NCBI GenBank assembly: GCA_948099385.1
Contig: CANUEZ040000179.1
Coordinates: 11,054,001-11,118,000 of the forward strand
Length of the DNA: 64,000 bases
DNA from: Fasciola hepatica
Lineage: Eukaryota > Platyhelminthes > Trematoda > Plagiorchiida > Fasciolidae
Direction: 5' to 3'
In this document: positions 23,953 to 35,419 of the stretch, in pieces
Layout of the letters: every line of letters starts with the position of its first letter
Position numbering within the stretch: position 1 is the first letter of the stretch
The notes under the pieces: model-generated
What the model saw: only the letters and a program-made list of their open reading frames with translations
Databases searched by the model: none
Told to the model about the DNA's origin: nothing
Program-made: the position numbers and the translations under genes

Positions 23953-24579
23953 TGCCGCTGTTATGAGGACAGAAGTTGAGATTTTTGTGCATGTACATTG
24001 TTGGTAGCACAGAATACAGAAAAACACGTTCATAATTCTTGCACCTGAGAATCTATACATTTTGATATCCGAAGTGTCCCCCAGCTGCCACTGAGAGACC
24101 GAGCCGAACTGCAGTCTATCATGCGTGGACCTCGATACTTTCGCATCACTACACGGAAATAGTGAAGACGGATTGAAATTCGGATACATTTGTTTCCACG
24201 TCGCTGCACTGCAGCTCTCATTTTCCATTATTACCTTCGAAGTCAGTGTTTGACGACAGTTTGATTTCACGTGCTTTGTCCACTTCGCCCACTTGGAATG
24301 CTTAGAACCGATTGAAAGGCCTATCTCTGTCTTCCTGTCTTGTCAATGGTCACCTTTCAATCACCTGGTTCGGTCACACGATAGCACCTGAGCGTGTGAT
24401 CTTCGGTCACGACAAGGTCGGGTCTACGTGCGTAACTGTGGTCGTCACACATGATGGAGTGGTACACAGACGATGAGTGCACGGTGTGGCCATTTGCACG
24501 AAGTGTTTATGGATGATTGATGGGCCAGTCTTCCGACCAATGAGGAGGAAATCTCACAGGGGGAATGGGGTGGCACGTC
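23953..24579 (-). repeat. Right arm of a 627-bp inverted repeat
   Basis: Reverse complement of 20646-21272 with the same length. The spacer between the arms is 2680 bp. No target-site duplication is seen outside either arm. Confidence 0.9.
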
Positions 24580-24589
24580 ATAATAACCT

Positions 24590-25570
24590 TGGCCTGATTC
24601 CCAATACTTTTGATCTCAACCCAAAACAACGTGGAAAATGGTGTTGAATAGGATTCTTGCTAGGACATGATCACACTTCTAAAGTTGATTGCAATCCTGA
24701 ACTGATTCAGGGGAATTCTAATCCACAATGGGATGCGATCGGTACAGTTCAACGTATGTAGAAGACTCACGGGGGATAACACTGGAGACTTGGGAAATAG
24801 GCGGTAATAACGTTCAGTGTGTTTTGAATTTGGGGCCGGGAAGCTTCGGTTTATTGCACACCTTCAAACAAGCTTCAAAGACCGATTGGGCTATCAAGGA
24901 TGATCGGAAACCAGGATTTTACGACCTACAGTGGATTTGAGAATCATAGAAGGCCCTCAATCGGTATGGTTTCAGGCTTGGTAACAGCTGGTTACCGTCT
25001 ACCACGAACACAAGCGGCGGTGACGAGGTCTGGACCTCATAACTCGGACCCGGAAAGTGCTGATACCACCGGAGCATGACTGATCACGGGCAAACTTACA
25101 CCACTAAACAGCATGATCAAGGAACACAGTCGGTGACGGGATTAAACTCATATTTTCTCCTCGTTCACCTTGTTTCTCTTTAGTGTCTAATTTCTTCAAA
25201 GTCAAAACTGATCGGATTTTCTCTATGACCGAACGCACGAAGTGCTCGTATGCGAAATCCATTTCTGAACAAACTGCAAAACGATGCTTACAGGGTACGT
25301 ATTCGTGAGAACAGCATGCGATCGTTGGACAAATGGATCCAGTTCAACAAACGAACCTTGCCCACACCCGACCTAAGAGTTCATCGTTCTCTTCGCCGCC
25401 TTAGATACCACGAAATACATTCTGTTACCACCATGTTCATTCTTGTAACTCGTTATGTCGACATGAACCAATCCATTGTAGCATTCCTCACGACAGAATT
25501 TCAAGTTGGGAAAAGGGAACTGTGATCGTGTTTCACGTGATGATGCAATCAGTGTTCTCGTTCGTTTTCA
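24590..25570. other. No supported feature
   Basis: Plus-strand open frames of 70-91 codons (24728-24940, 25250-25525) have no recognised motif. Confidence 0.35.
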
Positions 25571-25574
25571 GTCA

Positions 25575-25904
25575 GTGAATTCAACGGCACTTCCTCTCAG
25601 TATCGACAAGGTTAATTCCGATTGTTTTGGTAACTACACTGTAATTCAGGCTAATGGGACTTATAAATTGATTGGCAACACAGGAACTGACATATGAAAT
25701 CAAAACTTCGAATTCACCGAGGTCGCTACCTTTCTTTCCCATGATTTATTTGGGGAAAAAATTAAGTTGACGATTTCATTCAGTTGTCTTCCACGAGTGA
25801 TCTTGGTCTTCTCGAATGTGGATAACTCAACGACATACGAGTTTTCTTCGAACCATAAAAAAGACTCACAACATGACAATCGATTGTATCCAGCTGATCA
25901 ATGA
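25575..25904 (+). other. Possible immunoglobulin-like coding fragment with an in-frame stop
   Basis: After a good acceptor-like stretch (CTCGTTCGTTTTCAG, ending about 25572) one frame runs to 25904, broken only by a TGA at 25695-25697. Before the stop it reads LPLSIDKVNSDCFGNYTV, resembling the E-F strand signature LxIxxVxxxDxGxYxV of Ig domains. After it, EKIKLTISFSCLP resembles the B strand of a following domain, and N-S-T and N-G-T sequons are present. The canonical disulphide pair is not complete. This could be a decayed exon of an Ig protein or chance. Not assigned to any gene. Confidence 0.3.
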
Positions 25905-26635
25905 AAATGTGAAAACTGCTGTCATCAAGTGAATCCATTGTGTATATGGTTTCTACGATTCGACTGGATAAGGTCTGAATTTGACACGTGTCTCTGTCTG
26001 TGCTTTAAACATTTCGTGCTACACACTAAATACATTAGAAACCATTTTGTCGCATTGCTGAAGCACAACGGAACGCGCGTTTTGTTACTTCTGAGATGAA
26101 GTTGAACCTCTTCCGTGAAATCCGTTTATGAACTGAGTGTAGTAATGCATCGTTGATGTCATATCGTTGGATTTTCATTCATCACCTATGTAATGCCGTA
26201 ATCAATTTGAGGCGGTTTCTCAAGACTAACAGAATACGGTACCTGTCTTACGGTGGGGTTAGTCAACTTTACTATTTGAGTATTTTCGTGCATCAGTACA
26301 ACGGAACGAATGGGCTACGTAGCCACAACAGCCCGCTCGACTATGTATAATGAAGAGAACGAGCTATTTCAATCCTGATATTTGGGGCCGTGGTGATCCC
26401 CGCAAGGCCTTAGTGGGTCAGGCGTGATCAGCAACCGGATGTTAGCGAAGCGTCCCTTGATAAAACCGAGGTGTTGGAGGGGCAGATGGGAGGAAGAGGC
26501 TGTGTGAAGCCGTGCCGTACAGCAACGTAAATGATCATGAGTCTGAATAACATCGCATCGTGAGTCACTAGAGATCCAGATCGATCGATTTCACTGGTCT
26601 GATACACCTACAAAGGTACCGGAATGTTCAAATTC
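25905..26635. other. No supported feature
   Basis: Nothing recognised. A G-rich stretch near 26.38-26.50 kb resembles repeat sequence but has no clear tRNA boxes. Confidence 0.35.
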
Positions 26636-26639
26636 GTCT

Positions 26640-27030
26640 TACAAATTGGAGCATTTGATTATGTCACAGCATGAAACGTTTGGTTGTGCCATTAGAACGG
26701 TCATACTACAAGCAATCAAGTTATATTTCGTTTCAGTTCTGAAGGCACTTTGATTTTCACTCCAAGTAATCTGCACCGGCAGATATGGTTTTGGTGCAAT
26801 GGAAGGAGTATACCTCATTAGCGAGAAAACAGCACTATTAGGGATAACCTTGGACCTGACCCTGAGAGCTGGAGTGCACAACCACATGAGGTCTCAATAG
26901 GTCAGGTTTGGCAGCGAGCCAGAAGATATCCCATGGTCGAAGTGACCGGCGGTGGCAGGGATGCGAGCCTCTGACCTCCGATGTTATAGTTGAACGTTTC
27001 ACGAACCACTCGACCACCACCAGCGTGTAA
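26640..27030 (-). repeat. SINE, TGGTCGAGTGG family, nearly complete
   Basis: Minus strand: head GTGGTGGTCGAGTGGTTCGT with B box AGAGGCTCGCATCCC, then the body with CCTGACCTATTGAGACCTCA and CAAGGTTATCCCTAATAGTG, parallel to the copy at 15398. The head end is near 27030. The 3' limit is uncertain. Confidence 0.8.
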
Positions 27031-27039
27031 ACCCTAATG

Positions 27040-29570
27040 GAACGAAGACTGTGGCACAGTGAACGTGCCATGACAAACGACTCGGCTCATCCGCCATCGT
27101 CGCCGCTCACAGATAGGTGTATGAAGTACAACTAATTATGTAAGCTGATCAGCATGAAAGCAACCTGGTTAGTCGCAGGCGTGAGTGTTTCTGGAGGTTT
27201 CTATTTGCACCTTAAGTATCATGCTGTCTAGTCACGCATCTTCTGCCCGAGGATGTAGTTCCCCATCATAAACCCTACCACTTTAAAACACTGGACCCCC
27301 TTTATGAAGTTCATTGGAACAGAAAGAAAACAGGTCGCATTTCCTTCACTCTTGTCAACCTCGAACGTAAAACACGTCTGTATATTTACGCGGTACAGTA
27401 GAGGAGTAAATGCAGCAGTCAAGCAGGCACGATCGAAAGTTCTTACAGTACATACCTTGGGGACAATGAGGTCTGTCGTGTCGATGCCAGGATAAGCAAA
27501 CATTTTGGGTCAATCGTTGTTGTGCCCAGAGTGGTAGCTGATGCATCATGATTAGAATCGCTTCGCTGAACACTAATAGTTCCGGTGGTGGATTGCGCAA
27601 CAATACTTAGAAACATTGGGTGAGGTCAACTTTGTGACCCGATGCAATCAAGCGTCTTGCCAACTTACTTCGAAAATAGGCGACCATATTTAGAATCAAC
27701 ATCTTATTGGCTAGTATGAATATCATTCTTACTGGTTCGAAATCCAATAAATTCACCACCGTAATCCCATGTGCGTCAGCAGCCCCACTGCGCGCACATC
27801 GTCCGCGCATGACTCCATAGTGTACAAACACAGGATGACACCGGTTGATACAACCATGTCTTGAGCAGTGCTAGAAGCTTCGGAACCTATCTGTGATGCA
27901 ATTGTGCCATCGCGTAGCCATCGATAACTCAATGAGTAAACGAGGACAAGTACTTAGAGACCAATGCGGGTAAACTAATCCAAAAACTTGAACGCGAAAC
28001 CATCAAAACGAAACATGATATATGGCCAAAACTGGACAGGATTTATGAAGCGCAATAAAGTGAGAGAACAATTTCACATGCGTTTTGAAAAGGCGTGGCT
28101 AGTACAAGTGGTCTTGCGCGGCAAATACAAGAATCAACACACTGTATGTGCACGCCAGCTTCCCAAACGTTGATCTATCGTATACCGGGATAGCCGTAGA
28201 TTCGGTTATCTTGCGGTTCGTTCCGCCGCTGACTCAATCAGTCTGGCTGCGCGCGTCCGCACCTGTGACTTTGCACTGGGTGTGGTGGAGCTTCTCCTGA
28301 TCAAGAGTACGTTGGCTGTATCTGTGACTATGAGATATATTTAGATGAGTTGTGCCTGTAAGGTGAATAGGCCTAGCTGTGACAGAGGCGCGTACGGTCT
28401 GCCTTAGGCCTCCTAATCGGTTCTCACGATTCAAGTGGATGAGACAAAACCACAAAAGTTGAGACATCCTAACAGCGACCTCAGCGGGTGAGCACATTGG
28501 GGTGATCATATTCACCTTGGCGATCTGCCGTGCATGACAATCTAGCATGCGTAACGCTTCATAATTTTTCCCTCATGTAGACTCGCACGCTCAGTTCGTA
28601 CTCAAAGAGAAAACTATAACAAAACCGGACAACCGGTTTCAGACTGTTGAGATAGTTCTCATCTTTCTGTAAAAAAAACTCTGTGGGTTCAGTTCAATAG
28701 TGAAACATGCAATTAGGCACACTAACATTTCCAAGGCCTACACCGTTTGCATTCAGGTCATTGTAGCCCACACAGGCTAGATACAACACGCATAGGAGGA
28801 AAACGAAAATAACTTAGTAACGGAAATCGCAGTGATTGGTAAACAAAATACAGTCAGTGATGAATCATTAAATAATCACCGGGGCAAATCTGTGCTGCAC
28901 GTCAACGGCTAAGATCTATTGGACAATAACTAGAATTCCCCCCCCCCCCCTTCGAAAGATTTTATGATTTAAACGACTCAATTCTGTGATGATGTCTTTG
29001 AGAATCAGATACGTCATAGTTTCTACATCCGAGGAACAGTTTAAGATTCAAATGCACACCACATCTGCATTGGTTTGACCAAACTGAGGCTCTCGTTCAA
29101 CTAACAACCCTCCAACTACATTTTTCCTCAAAAACGCCCCTATCCCCAAAACGCCTCGTACATTAGTGAAATCTTTTAATGAAATCAAGACGCTTCGTCG
29201 TGAATAGAATGACGTGATCGTTCTCAAACGTTCAAGTATAAGTGTATGGTTAAGCTACGTTTGGGCAACAAGAAGGCATTTACCCGTCGGGTCATGCTCA
29301 CTGTCAATCGTCTGATAGTATCTTGTGGCGTACAGTCCCATTACTCTTTCAAGGCAATCTTTAACTTCCCTAGAGAATTGTATTGTGGCCTCTTATCCAT
29401 TCTCCTCCGCAGCTGATCCCCCAAAATTCGGATCGATCGCGCGATCGAACTAACCACGGAAGCACCTTTCCTACCGTGATGCTCATTAACCTCACGTACG
29501 ACAAGAGAACGGTATACAGGTGCGCTGTCGTCCTAAACATCGATTTAGTAGTGGTGTTCGACAGTGGTAA
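27040..29570. other. No firmly supported feature
   Basis: On the minus strand, donor-like AAGGTATGT (27443 downward) and CGAAGTAAGT (27671 downward) follow short open frames, but frame and acceptor are ambiguous and I do not call exons. A poly-C run lies at 28938-28950. A minus frame at 28548-28234 is unidentified. Confidence 0.3.
28938..28950. repeat. Poly-C homopolymer
   Basis: Run of 13 C residues. Confidence 0.85.
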
Positions 29571-29576
29571 GAAGAA

Positions 29577-29912
29577 TCAGATCAGCACTGCTAGGTAAAC
29601 TTGATCATTGATGATGCTGTCCAGAAATACCAGCTCCCTCCGACCTTCCCACCAGATAGCTCCCCAGACAGGCACTGAACCTGCACCGTGCTGCACTGTT
29701 CCTGCGATCATACCACTTTTATTAGTTTCAGGGATTTGTTTCCAAATACCTCTTCGACGATCCGGTCTGAATGACGAGAATACTGACGCGTTGGTCCAAA
29801 TGATGGAGTTCCATTGTTTAACAGATGGATCGATCAGGTCCATCTGCTTACTGTCCGTCATGAAAGACCAAAAGGCTTGGCAATTTCGTGGTGTGACCTC
29901 CCCGAATCCCAC
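29577..29912 (-). pseudogene. Tc1-like transposase fragment
   Basis: One minus-strand frame of 111 codons shows the middle of a Tc1 transposase in order: SVKQWNSIIWTNASVFSSF (usually W..VLWTDESxFxxF), RPDRRRGIWKQ, VQHGAGSVPVWGAI (usual GGGSVMVWGGI) and ELVFLDSIINDQVYLAVL (usual LNxxxYxxVL). The first catalytic Asp of the TDES motif is Asn here. The helix-turn-helix N-terminus and the second and third catalytic acids were not found, so it is a truncated, inactive relic. Related sequence may continue to about 30060. It is a different family from the relic at 21.4 kb. Confidence 0.75.
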
Positions 29913-30069
29913 CTTCTGATTGCATGTCAGATAACCTTCACCTTGTGAGCATCACGTGAACTCGAAAGAGCAGACAGATGCGCGGGTTGTCAGACTGGAA
30001 AGTACACGTACATGTGCCAGATCATCATAACAAATCTCATGCGACGGTGCACTGTGGGATGTAAAAGTA

Positions 30070-31360
30070 CAACCCTGCTGTGCTTGCTTGAAATCTTCCG
30101 AGCCGACGGCATCGCGTCTCAGGACTATAAATTATTAAGTGGGTGAAGGTAGGGCGTTTTTGGGCGAGCAATGTATTTCGTTGACTCTAATTCGATTTTA
30201 TTTGTTTTGTCTGCTTTAACCCCTCGGGATTGAGGAGCCGGTTGAGAGAACTGATCGCTCGTACCGGTTAGGGTTTCAACGTGACGACTAAACATCACAG
30301 TTGTCAAGGCTCTCAGCCCCGGTTACAATGAGATTGGGCCCACACACGTCACTGTGTCTGTAGCCAACGAGCGATGCATGGAAAATGGGGTGGTTGGACG
30401 ATTGATGGGCGGGATACCAAGCCGGCTAGTGATGTAACAACCAATAAGTCGGATGTCAGCTCTGGCAGTGCCCGCCATATGTCTAGATAAAACTTGAAAC
30501 CCTGTAGGAAGTTGGTGCGATCGTTGTATACCAAACAGGACTGAGTGTGAGACAGTACTTGGGGGACAGGCCACAACTTGAAGTGACTCTGAGGCGTGGG
30601 ACTCGAACGTGAGCCCATACAGAATATCGACTTCTCGGGTAATCTGTACGAAACAGCATGGAACAGAGACAAATCGACGAAAACAGATTAGGATGTGAGA
30701 ATAGCCACATCGCGACGTAAAATTATCAGAAGTGATAACCGCCCGGACGTTACTGATCGAGTTAAGGATGCCAAGACGGCATAGTTAATCACGCACATCC
30801 ACCCACGCATGGGGCCGAGTCAGCCGTGTGAACATGGGGAAAAATGTTCGGTCAGGCTCCATAAGGCAACAATCCTACTGGAAGGGCTCGTTCGAGGTTA
30901 CTCTACTGTCGCTTTAAATAGTTTGTCCGTTGTACCGTCACATGGTCATCTGATACACTGAGAATTCGCCATCTGATTTACCTTAGAGTGCTGGTGCGAT
31001 TGTTCAGGCCGCCCCAAGAAAAATTACAGAATAGAAACGCGAGGTACCACAACAGAACTGCCGGACGATGTCGTTTTCGAAGTGAAGATCCAGGTTTGTT
31101 GCTTTCCTCGACAGCTCAAATAACAGTGTGGTGATGTTTGGGATGTGTTTTGCACCTTTAAAGTGTAAAGTGCTGCTGCAGGACTGGTTTGTTGCCACAT
31201 GAAACCTTGTCTTGGCAGGGAAAGCTGTGGTTGAAGTACATGTTTCTTTACCCAGGCAGTTACATCTCGTCAAGCCGTCAGATAACCGATGAGGTATCAT
31301 CGCGCACACAGAAGATGCGTTTGACTTCTAACAAGCTGTCATCTGTGCACCTCAGCGTGA
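30070..31360. other. Repeat-like sequence, no supported gene
   Basis: Minus strand near 30.63-30.58 kb has CACGTTCGAGTCCCACG, a B-box-like site preceded by a degenerate A box, so a SINE remnant may extend from about 30.66 to 30.32 kb. Overlapping minus open frames there are unidentified. Confidence 0.3.
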
Positions 31361-31364
31361 TATA

Positions 31365-31940
31365 TCCAGGTCGTGTACACTGTAGTGGTTAGATCCGTTC
31401 CTTTATACAACACAGAAACATGGTTGTGAGGGTAGAAAGTAGACAGACAGTCGGTGTTTGAGCACCGATATTTCCGTGGTATCGCTCGAATATGATGAAG
31501 GAACCGAATCAGCAGTGATGAGGTTAGGCTCAGAGTGCTGGGAACCAGTGGTCATTCACTAGAACATGTAGAGAATTTAAACGGGTCAAATTGGCTGGCA
31601 TGCCCACGATATTCTCCGAAGTAGGTAGTGGTTGAAAGGTGGGTCCAGGTCATTAATTCATGATTTGGCAAAAAGGCATGAAAACCTTAACCGGTGGACT
31701 TGGCCAAGCAGGATGTATTAGACTTCTGGGTTGGGCTATTGCGAGACCCGCCTACTACATAAGTGAAGATACTAAGCGATATGGCTAGGTGTCTCAGCCA
31801 GTGGCGTAGGATTATTCAGACTGTTCCATTGTCTTCGTGATTCCTGCTTGTGAGTTTGTTTTCTGCTTATTTGTTCTTTATGTTTCTATTCGTTTTTCTC
31901 TCAACTCAAAGATTCTGCGAGATAGCGCAGGGCACAGAAT
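31365..31940 (+). pseudogene. LINE reverse transcriptase C-terminal fragment with 3' tail
   Basis: Frames give NTETWLLRVESRQ (usual ETWPLRxEDxR), later GMKTLTGGLGQAGCIRLLGW (usual MKxLTxGLxxVGxxRLPGWGPRD), then a SQPVA-like end and an AT-rich tail. Order and spacing match the fragments at 9378 and 50845. Stops and frame changes are present. Confidence 0.65.
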
Positions 31941-31949
31941 TGAGAGGTT

Positions 31950-32755
31950 ATAGATGGAAAGAACTGCACTGAATTTAAAATGGTTTGTCATGGTCCACTA
32001 GTATGGGCTGCGGATTATGAAGGTACGAGGTGCAAACCCATCACCACCACTATCACCACAACTAGCATCGTCATTGACTAACATTCGTGACAAGCAGCAC
32101 TGCCTTGTCACCCGGGATTTTGGAGCCTTGTACGGTTCAAAATTCCAAGGTTCCAAGTCAAAGTGACCGTTTCTGTTTTGTCGACAGTGCGGTGGGTGTC
32201 TGGTAATTTTGTGGTACGTCCCTTTGTCCACCATAAGCCTAAACAAAAATTCTCATCAGCTGCTAGAGCAAACCAACATCATGATTCTGAGACTGCGCCA
32301 ATCTCGTGTGTTGGATTAACGGCGGAGAAAATTCTTAGCGAGCCGACTGCGCCAGCTTCAGTGAGAAAACAATAGTTTTCATTCTTGAAACCAAATAAAA
32401 ACAGGGGTCTTGCTTCTCCTGAAGATTCTTCACCGTTGGCCAGGGGTTAAAGAGTCTGTCATTTAATTCTGACTAATTCTGACCAAAAATAACTTAGAAA
32501 ACCACACACGACTGAATTCAAAATCAATTTGGACCGAAAAATCCTTTGATTTTATCACAAACGTTATACCGGACATTCTGTTTTGCTGTTTTGCTGCTCC
32601 CCATTTAAAACATCCACCCATTCCAGTATCAGCGCGTCAGGGTGTACAGAGCTTTCCCATGGTATTGCGCAACTTCGTGGTTATCGATCTATTTCATTGC
32701 ACTCAAGTTTCAGTGATGAATGCTTTTCATCATATACTTACCCGAGAGCAGTGGA
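31950..32755. other. No supported gene
   Basis: A plus-strand frame (32163-32375, 70 codons ending TAG) is unidentified. Nothing else recognised. Confidence 0.35.
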
Positions 32756-32759
32756 AGGG

Positions 32760-32985
32760 TTATACCCCGTAATCCCAAAGGGCCCGCTGCACTATTAGGA
32801 GTAGCCGGCAATCAGACCCTGAAACTTGGAGTGCTTGGGAACCACATAAGGTCCCAATAGATCAGGTGTGATAACAGGCCGAACAACAATGAACTGCTGT
32901 CCACCACCAAAATGACCGGCGTCAATGGAAGGGATTCGAATCGGTGACTCTAAGCCACTGGACCACCACCGTTCGACATCAGTCC
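32760..32985 (-). repeat. SINE, TGGTCGAGTGG family
   Basis: Minus strand: GGTGGTGGTCCAGTGGCTTA, B-box region GATTCGAATCCCTTCC, then the body with CCTGATCTATTGGGACCTTA and AAGTTTCAGGGTCTGATTGC. The internal head is shorter than in the copy at 15398. Confidence 0.8.
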
Positions 32986-33263
32986 CTATTAGAAGAATTT
33001 AGTCTGTGAACGAAATGATGTGCTTCACACATCCCAGAATCAGTAGCATAAGTGTTTTGTATAATGTGTGGACCAAAAACTGTTCATGAACATCGGTTCT
33101 AAACAAACCAAAATGTCTATTACCGGGGACAACATAAAAAACCAAGCGATGTTGTGAAAATGCTAACCAAATTCAAACGGATTCTGAGAAGACCACGGAC
33201 CTCATTGAATAAGATAATCCTTTGGCTTCCCACTGTCACACAACCTGAAATCAGGGGAGTGTG

Positions 33264-33264
<1 letters not shown>

Positions 33265-33333
<69 letters not shown>
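33265..33333. repeat. (TA)n microsatellite
   Basis: About 34 TA units, directly followed by a tRNA-like SINE head. Confidence 0.97.
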
Positions 33334-33334
<1 letters not shown>

Positions 33335-33410
33335 CAAAACCACCGGCAGTAGTCAAACGGTCATCATCGTACATTGACATCTCCGGTTCCGATTCCTCAC
33401 CGGCCACTCA
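33335..33410 (+). repeat. tRNA-derived SINE head, GGTCAAnyGGTnATC family
   Basis: ACCACCGGCAGTAGTCAAAC (A-box side) and CTCCGGTTCCGATTCCTCAC (B-box side). It abuts the (TA)n tract on its left. Confidence 0.6.
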
Positions 33411-33485
33411 CCCGTCTCTGAATGATCGCCACCACTTCTAGTATTATTGCACGTAATTCTGTATTGTGACAATTCTTTTACTTAC

Positions 33486-33926
33486 CAATATACTCCAGCA
33501 GAATTCCCTTGCCAGGTAGAAGATTTGGGTCCGTATTGAGCAGATTAAGATTTGATGTGAATTGTAGTCCGACAGCCGGCGGTAGGGGACCAAAAACACG
33601 CCTGTCCGGTGAAGATCCGTGCCCGAATACCAATTCACCATTAAACACATCATCCGTCTCCCCTTCCGCGGCGGATTTTTGGGCGACATCCGACTCAACA
33701 CTCGCACTCGCACTCGCATTGACCAAACAGAATCGAGCTATGGGAAGAAGGGGCTCCGTATCCGTTTCACCACCGTCACCTGAACCACCAATTTTGCCGG
33801 ATGCTCGGGAGATCTTCGGCAATTTAGCGGATATCTCTAAGTAGTCCTGATGACAGGGTTTTTCCGGTTTAAGGCAGTCCAATTTTGTCGAGAGCACATA
33901 TCGATCTCGATGCGGTCCGGAAGATT
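33486..33926 (-). CDS. CUB-domain exon (C-terminal half) of the minus-strand gene
   Basis: Predicted 441-bp exon, phase 1-1, open for 146 codons. The acceptor side reads CTTTTCCATGCTTGGACAG; the exon ends GTATATTG before GTAAGT. Four CUB signatures occur in order: PCHQDYLEI (third Cys plus DYLEI), IARFC (fourth Cys), LQFTSN (the usual FxSD strand) and GKGILLEYIG (the usual GFxxxY end). CUB domains are about 110-residue extracellular beta-sandwiches used in protein-protein contacts. The first half, with Cys1-Cys2, should be in an upstream exon. Between DYLEI and RFC, and again after RFC, there are inserts rich in Gly, Ser, Ala and acidic residues (ASASASVESD, SGDGGETDTE) that lengthen the usual domain. 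I infer a secreted or single-pass surface protein. Confidence 0.65.
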
Positions 33927-33989
33927 CTGTCCAAGCATGGAAAAGGTTTACAAAGATCAGCTCATTCATAATCCGAAAATGCTAACTCC

Positions 33990-34635
33990 AAACTCTCTGT
34001 CCAGACACCACAACCTGACCTGGCAATTCACAAAGAGATTATCTGAAATCCCAAATGGGAAATTCAGGGCTCCACTTTTATACACTTTTAAAACCATAAA
34101 ACATTGTGGAATGTCAATTAAATGGAGAGGTTTTCAATATTTCAAGTAAGGTGGACCCAATCATTGTATGTACAAGTTCAGCAAGCTAGCTGTAATTCCA
34201 TCGTTTTAATTAGAACCTCATTGAGCAGATGTTAACCACGGAAATCGATAATTGGGCGGCTGACGAATGGGTAAGGTTCGAATACAATGATGTAGTGAGG
34301 TAATGTGAAGCGACCCAGGGATATCTAGACCAAATCACATTCATGACTCACATGCATACACCTCTTGTTCGAATACCCTGTAAGGCTCACTTGTTGGATA
34401 CGCAGGCTCACATCGAACATCGTTAGCCATGTAACCGATTCTATTGGTGAATTCAAACAGTGCAATCACGTGAAAACTGTGCGTTGACCACGCACTGATT
34501 GACTGTTTTTGTTCACCAATGAGAATCAGCATCAGCGAATTCGGATACTTCAGTTTGATCGAACAGATCAGTTTTCAGATTGATTAAACAGTGCCGAAAT
34601 AGTAAATGCAAAATACAATTATATTTTTGGCATCC
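33990..34635. other. No supported feature
   Basis: Expected location of an intron of the minus-strand gene. I could not find the first half of the CUB domain here. Confidence 0.35.
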
Positions 34636-34639
34636 AAAA

Positions 34640-34735
34640 GTCCAAAGCCAAGAGGCGGGATCGGAGCGACGACCTTTTTGCCTACCGGGCAGACGCTTTA
34701 CTAACTGAACCATCACGGTACGTAAAATCGAGTGC
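34640..34735 (-). repeat. tRNA-derived SINE head
   Basis: Minus strand: GATGGTTCAGTTAGTAAAGC (A box), then GTCGCTCCGATCCCGCC (B-box side), followed by CTTTGGACTTTTGGATGCCA, a tail also seen in changed form at 40135 and 44845. Confidence 0.6.
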
Positions 34736-35208
34736 GGAAAACACAAATGAATGTCCAATTATGCGCAACCACAAGTACAACGATACACAACGACTGTTCG
34801 GGTTTTACTCATTGGATTAGCCTCGTCCATCACATGCAATCTGACGAACAGAGCACGGTTGAACGAGTACCGGTGGACATTGAGTTATACTTTTGAAATG
34901 TAATGTTGGAACGAGGAACCTTGGGCACCCCATATATTCTTGAACAATTACATCCTTAGCAAGTGAGCAGGTGGTATCATCCTAAGACAGTACACCTAAT
35001 TGTAGTCAATAGTTTGTACTGGAGCTGAAATACGGGTATGCATAGGAAAATCAATGGTGGGAACAGTGTTTTACAACGAAAAATGTCATTGCACAATCTA
35101 AAAACCCTGTGTACCAGATATTCAGTTCGAGGTCCTCGATACACCTTCTCGACATGCTCTCGAAGATAGACTGGATTACAAATTGATCGATATTATTGTG
35201 ATTTCATT

Positions 35209-35405
35209 TTAGTACGGCCACGAGTTCAGTTGCGGACGCATTACACCCTTCTTATGCGTTTTTTTTATGTCTGTGTACTTTTTCGACAGTGCAGTAGCTT
35301 TATTCAGCGTGCTAAACTCGCCGATGATAGTTTGATCTGAAGCAAAATCAGACGACTGACGCCTCCTCGTCCCAGTCGCAGTGAACTTGAGGAACTTCGA
35401 GCTCG
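35209..35405 (-). other. Small ATG-to-stop ORF of about 65 codons, unidentified
   Basis: An ATG (35404 downward) opens a 65-codon frame that ends TACTAA. Composition is basic and Ser/Thr-rich (SSSKFLKFTATGTRRR), with no signal peptide and no Cys. TTTATAAATA lies about 30 bp upstream and could be a TATA box. TTTAG just before the ATG could instead be an acceptor. A weak phase-1 donor (AAGGGTGTAA) lies near the end. I do not recognise the protein. It might be a small gene or an exon of the neighbouring minus-strand gene. Confidence 0.3.
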
Positions 35406-35419
35406 ACATCACCGTAAAA

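Noticed and set aside
27228..27831. Minus-strand exons ending at GTATGT (27443) and GTAAGT (27671)
   Set aside because: Frames, acceptors and phases are ambiguous and the peptides show no domain.
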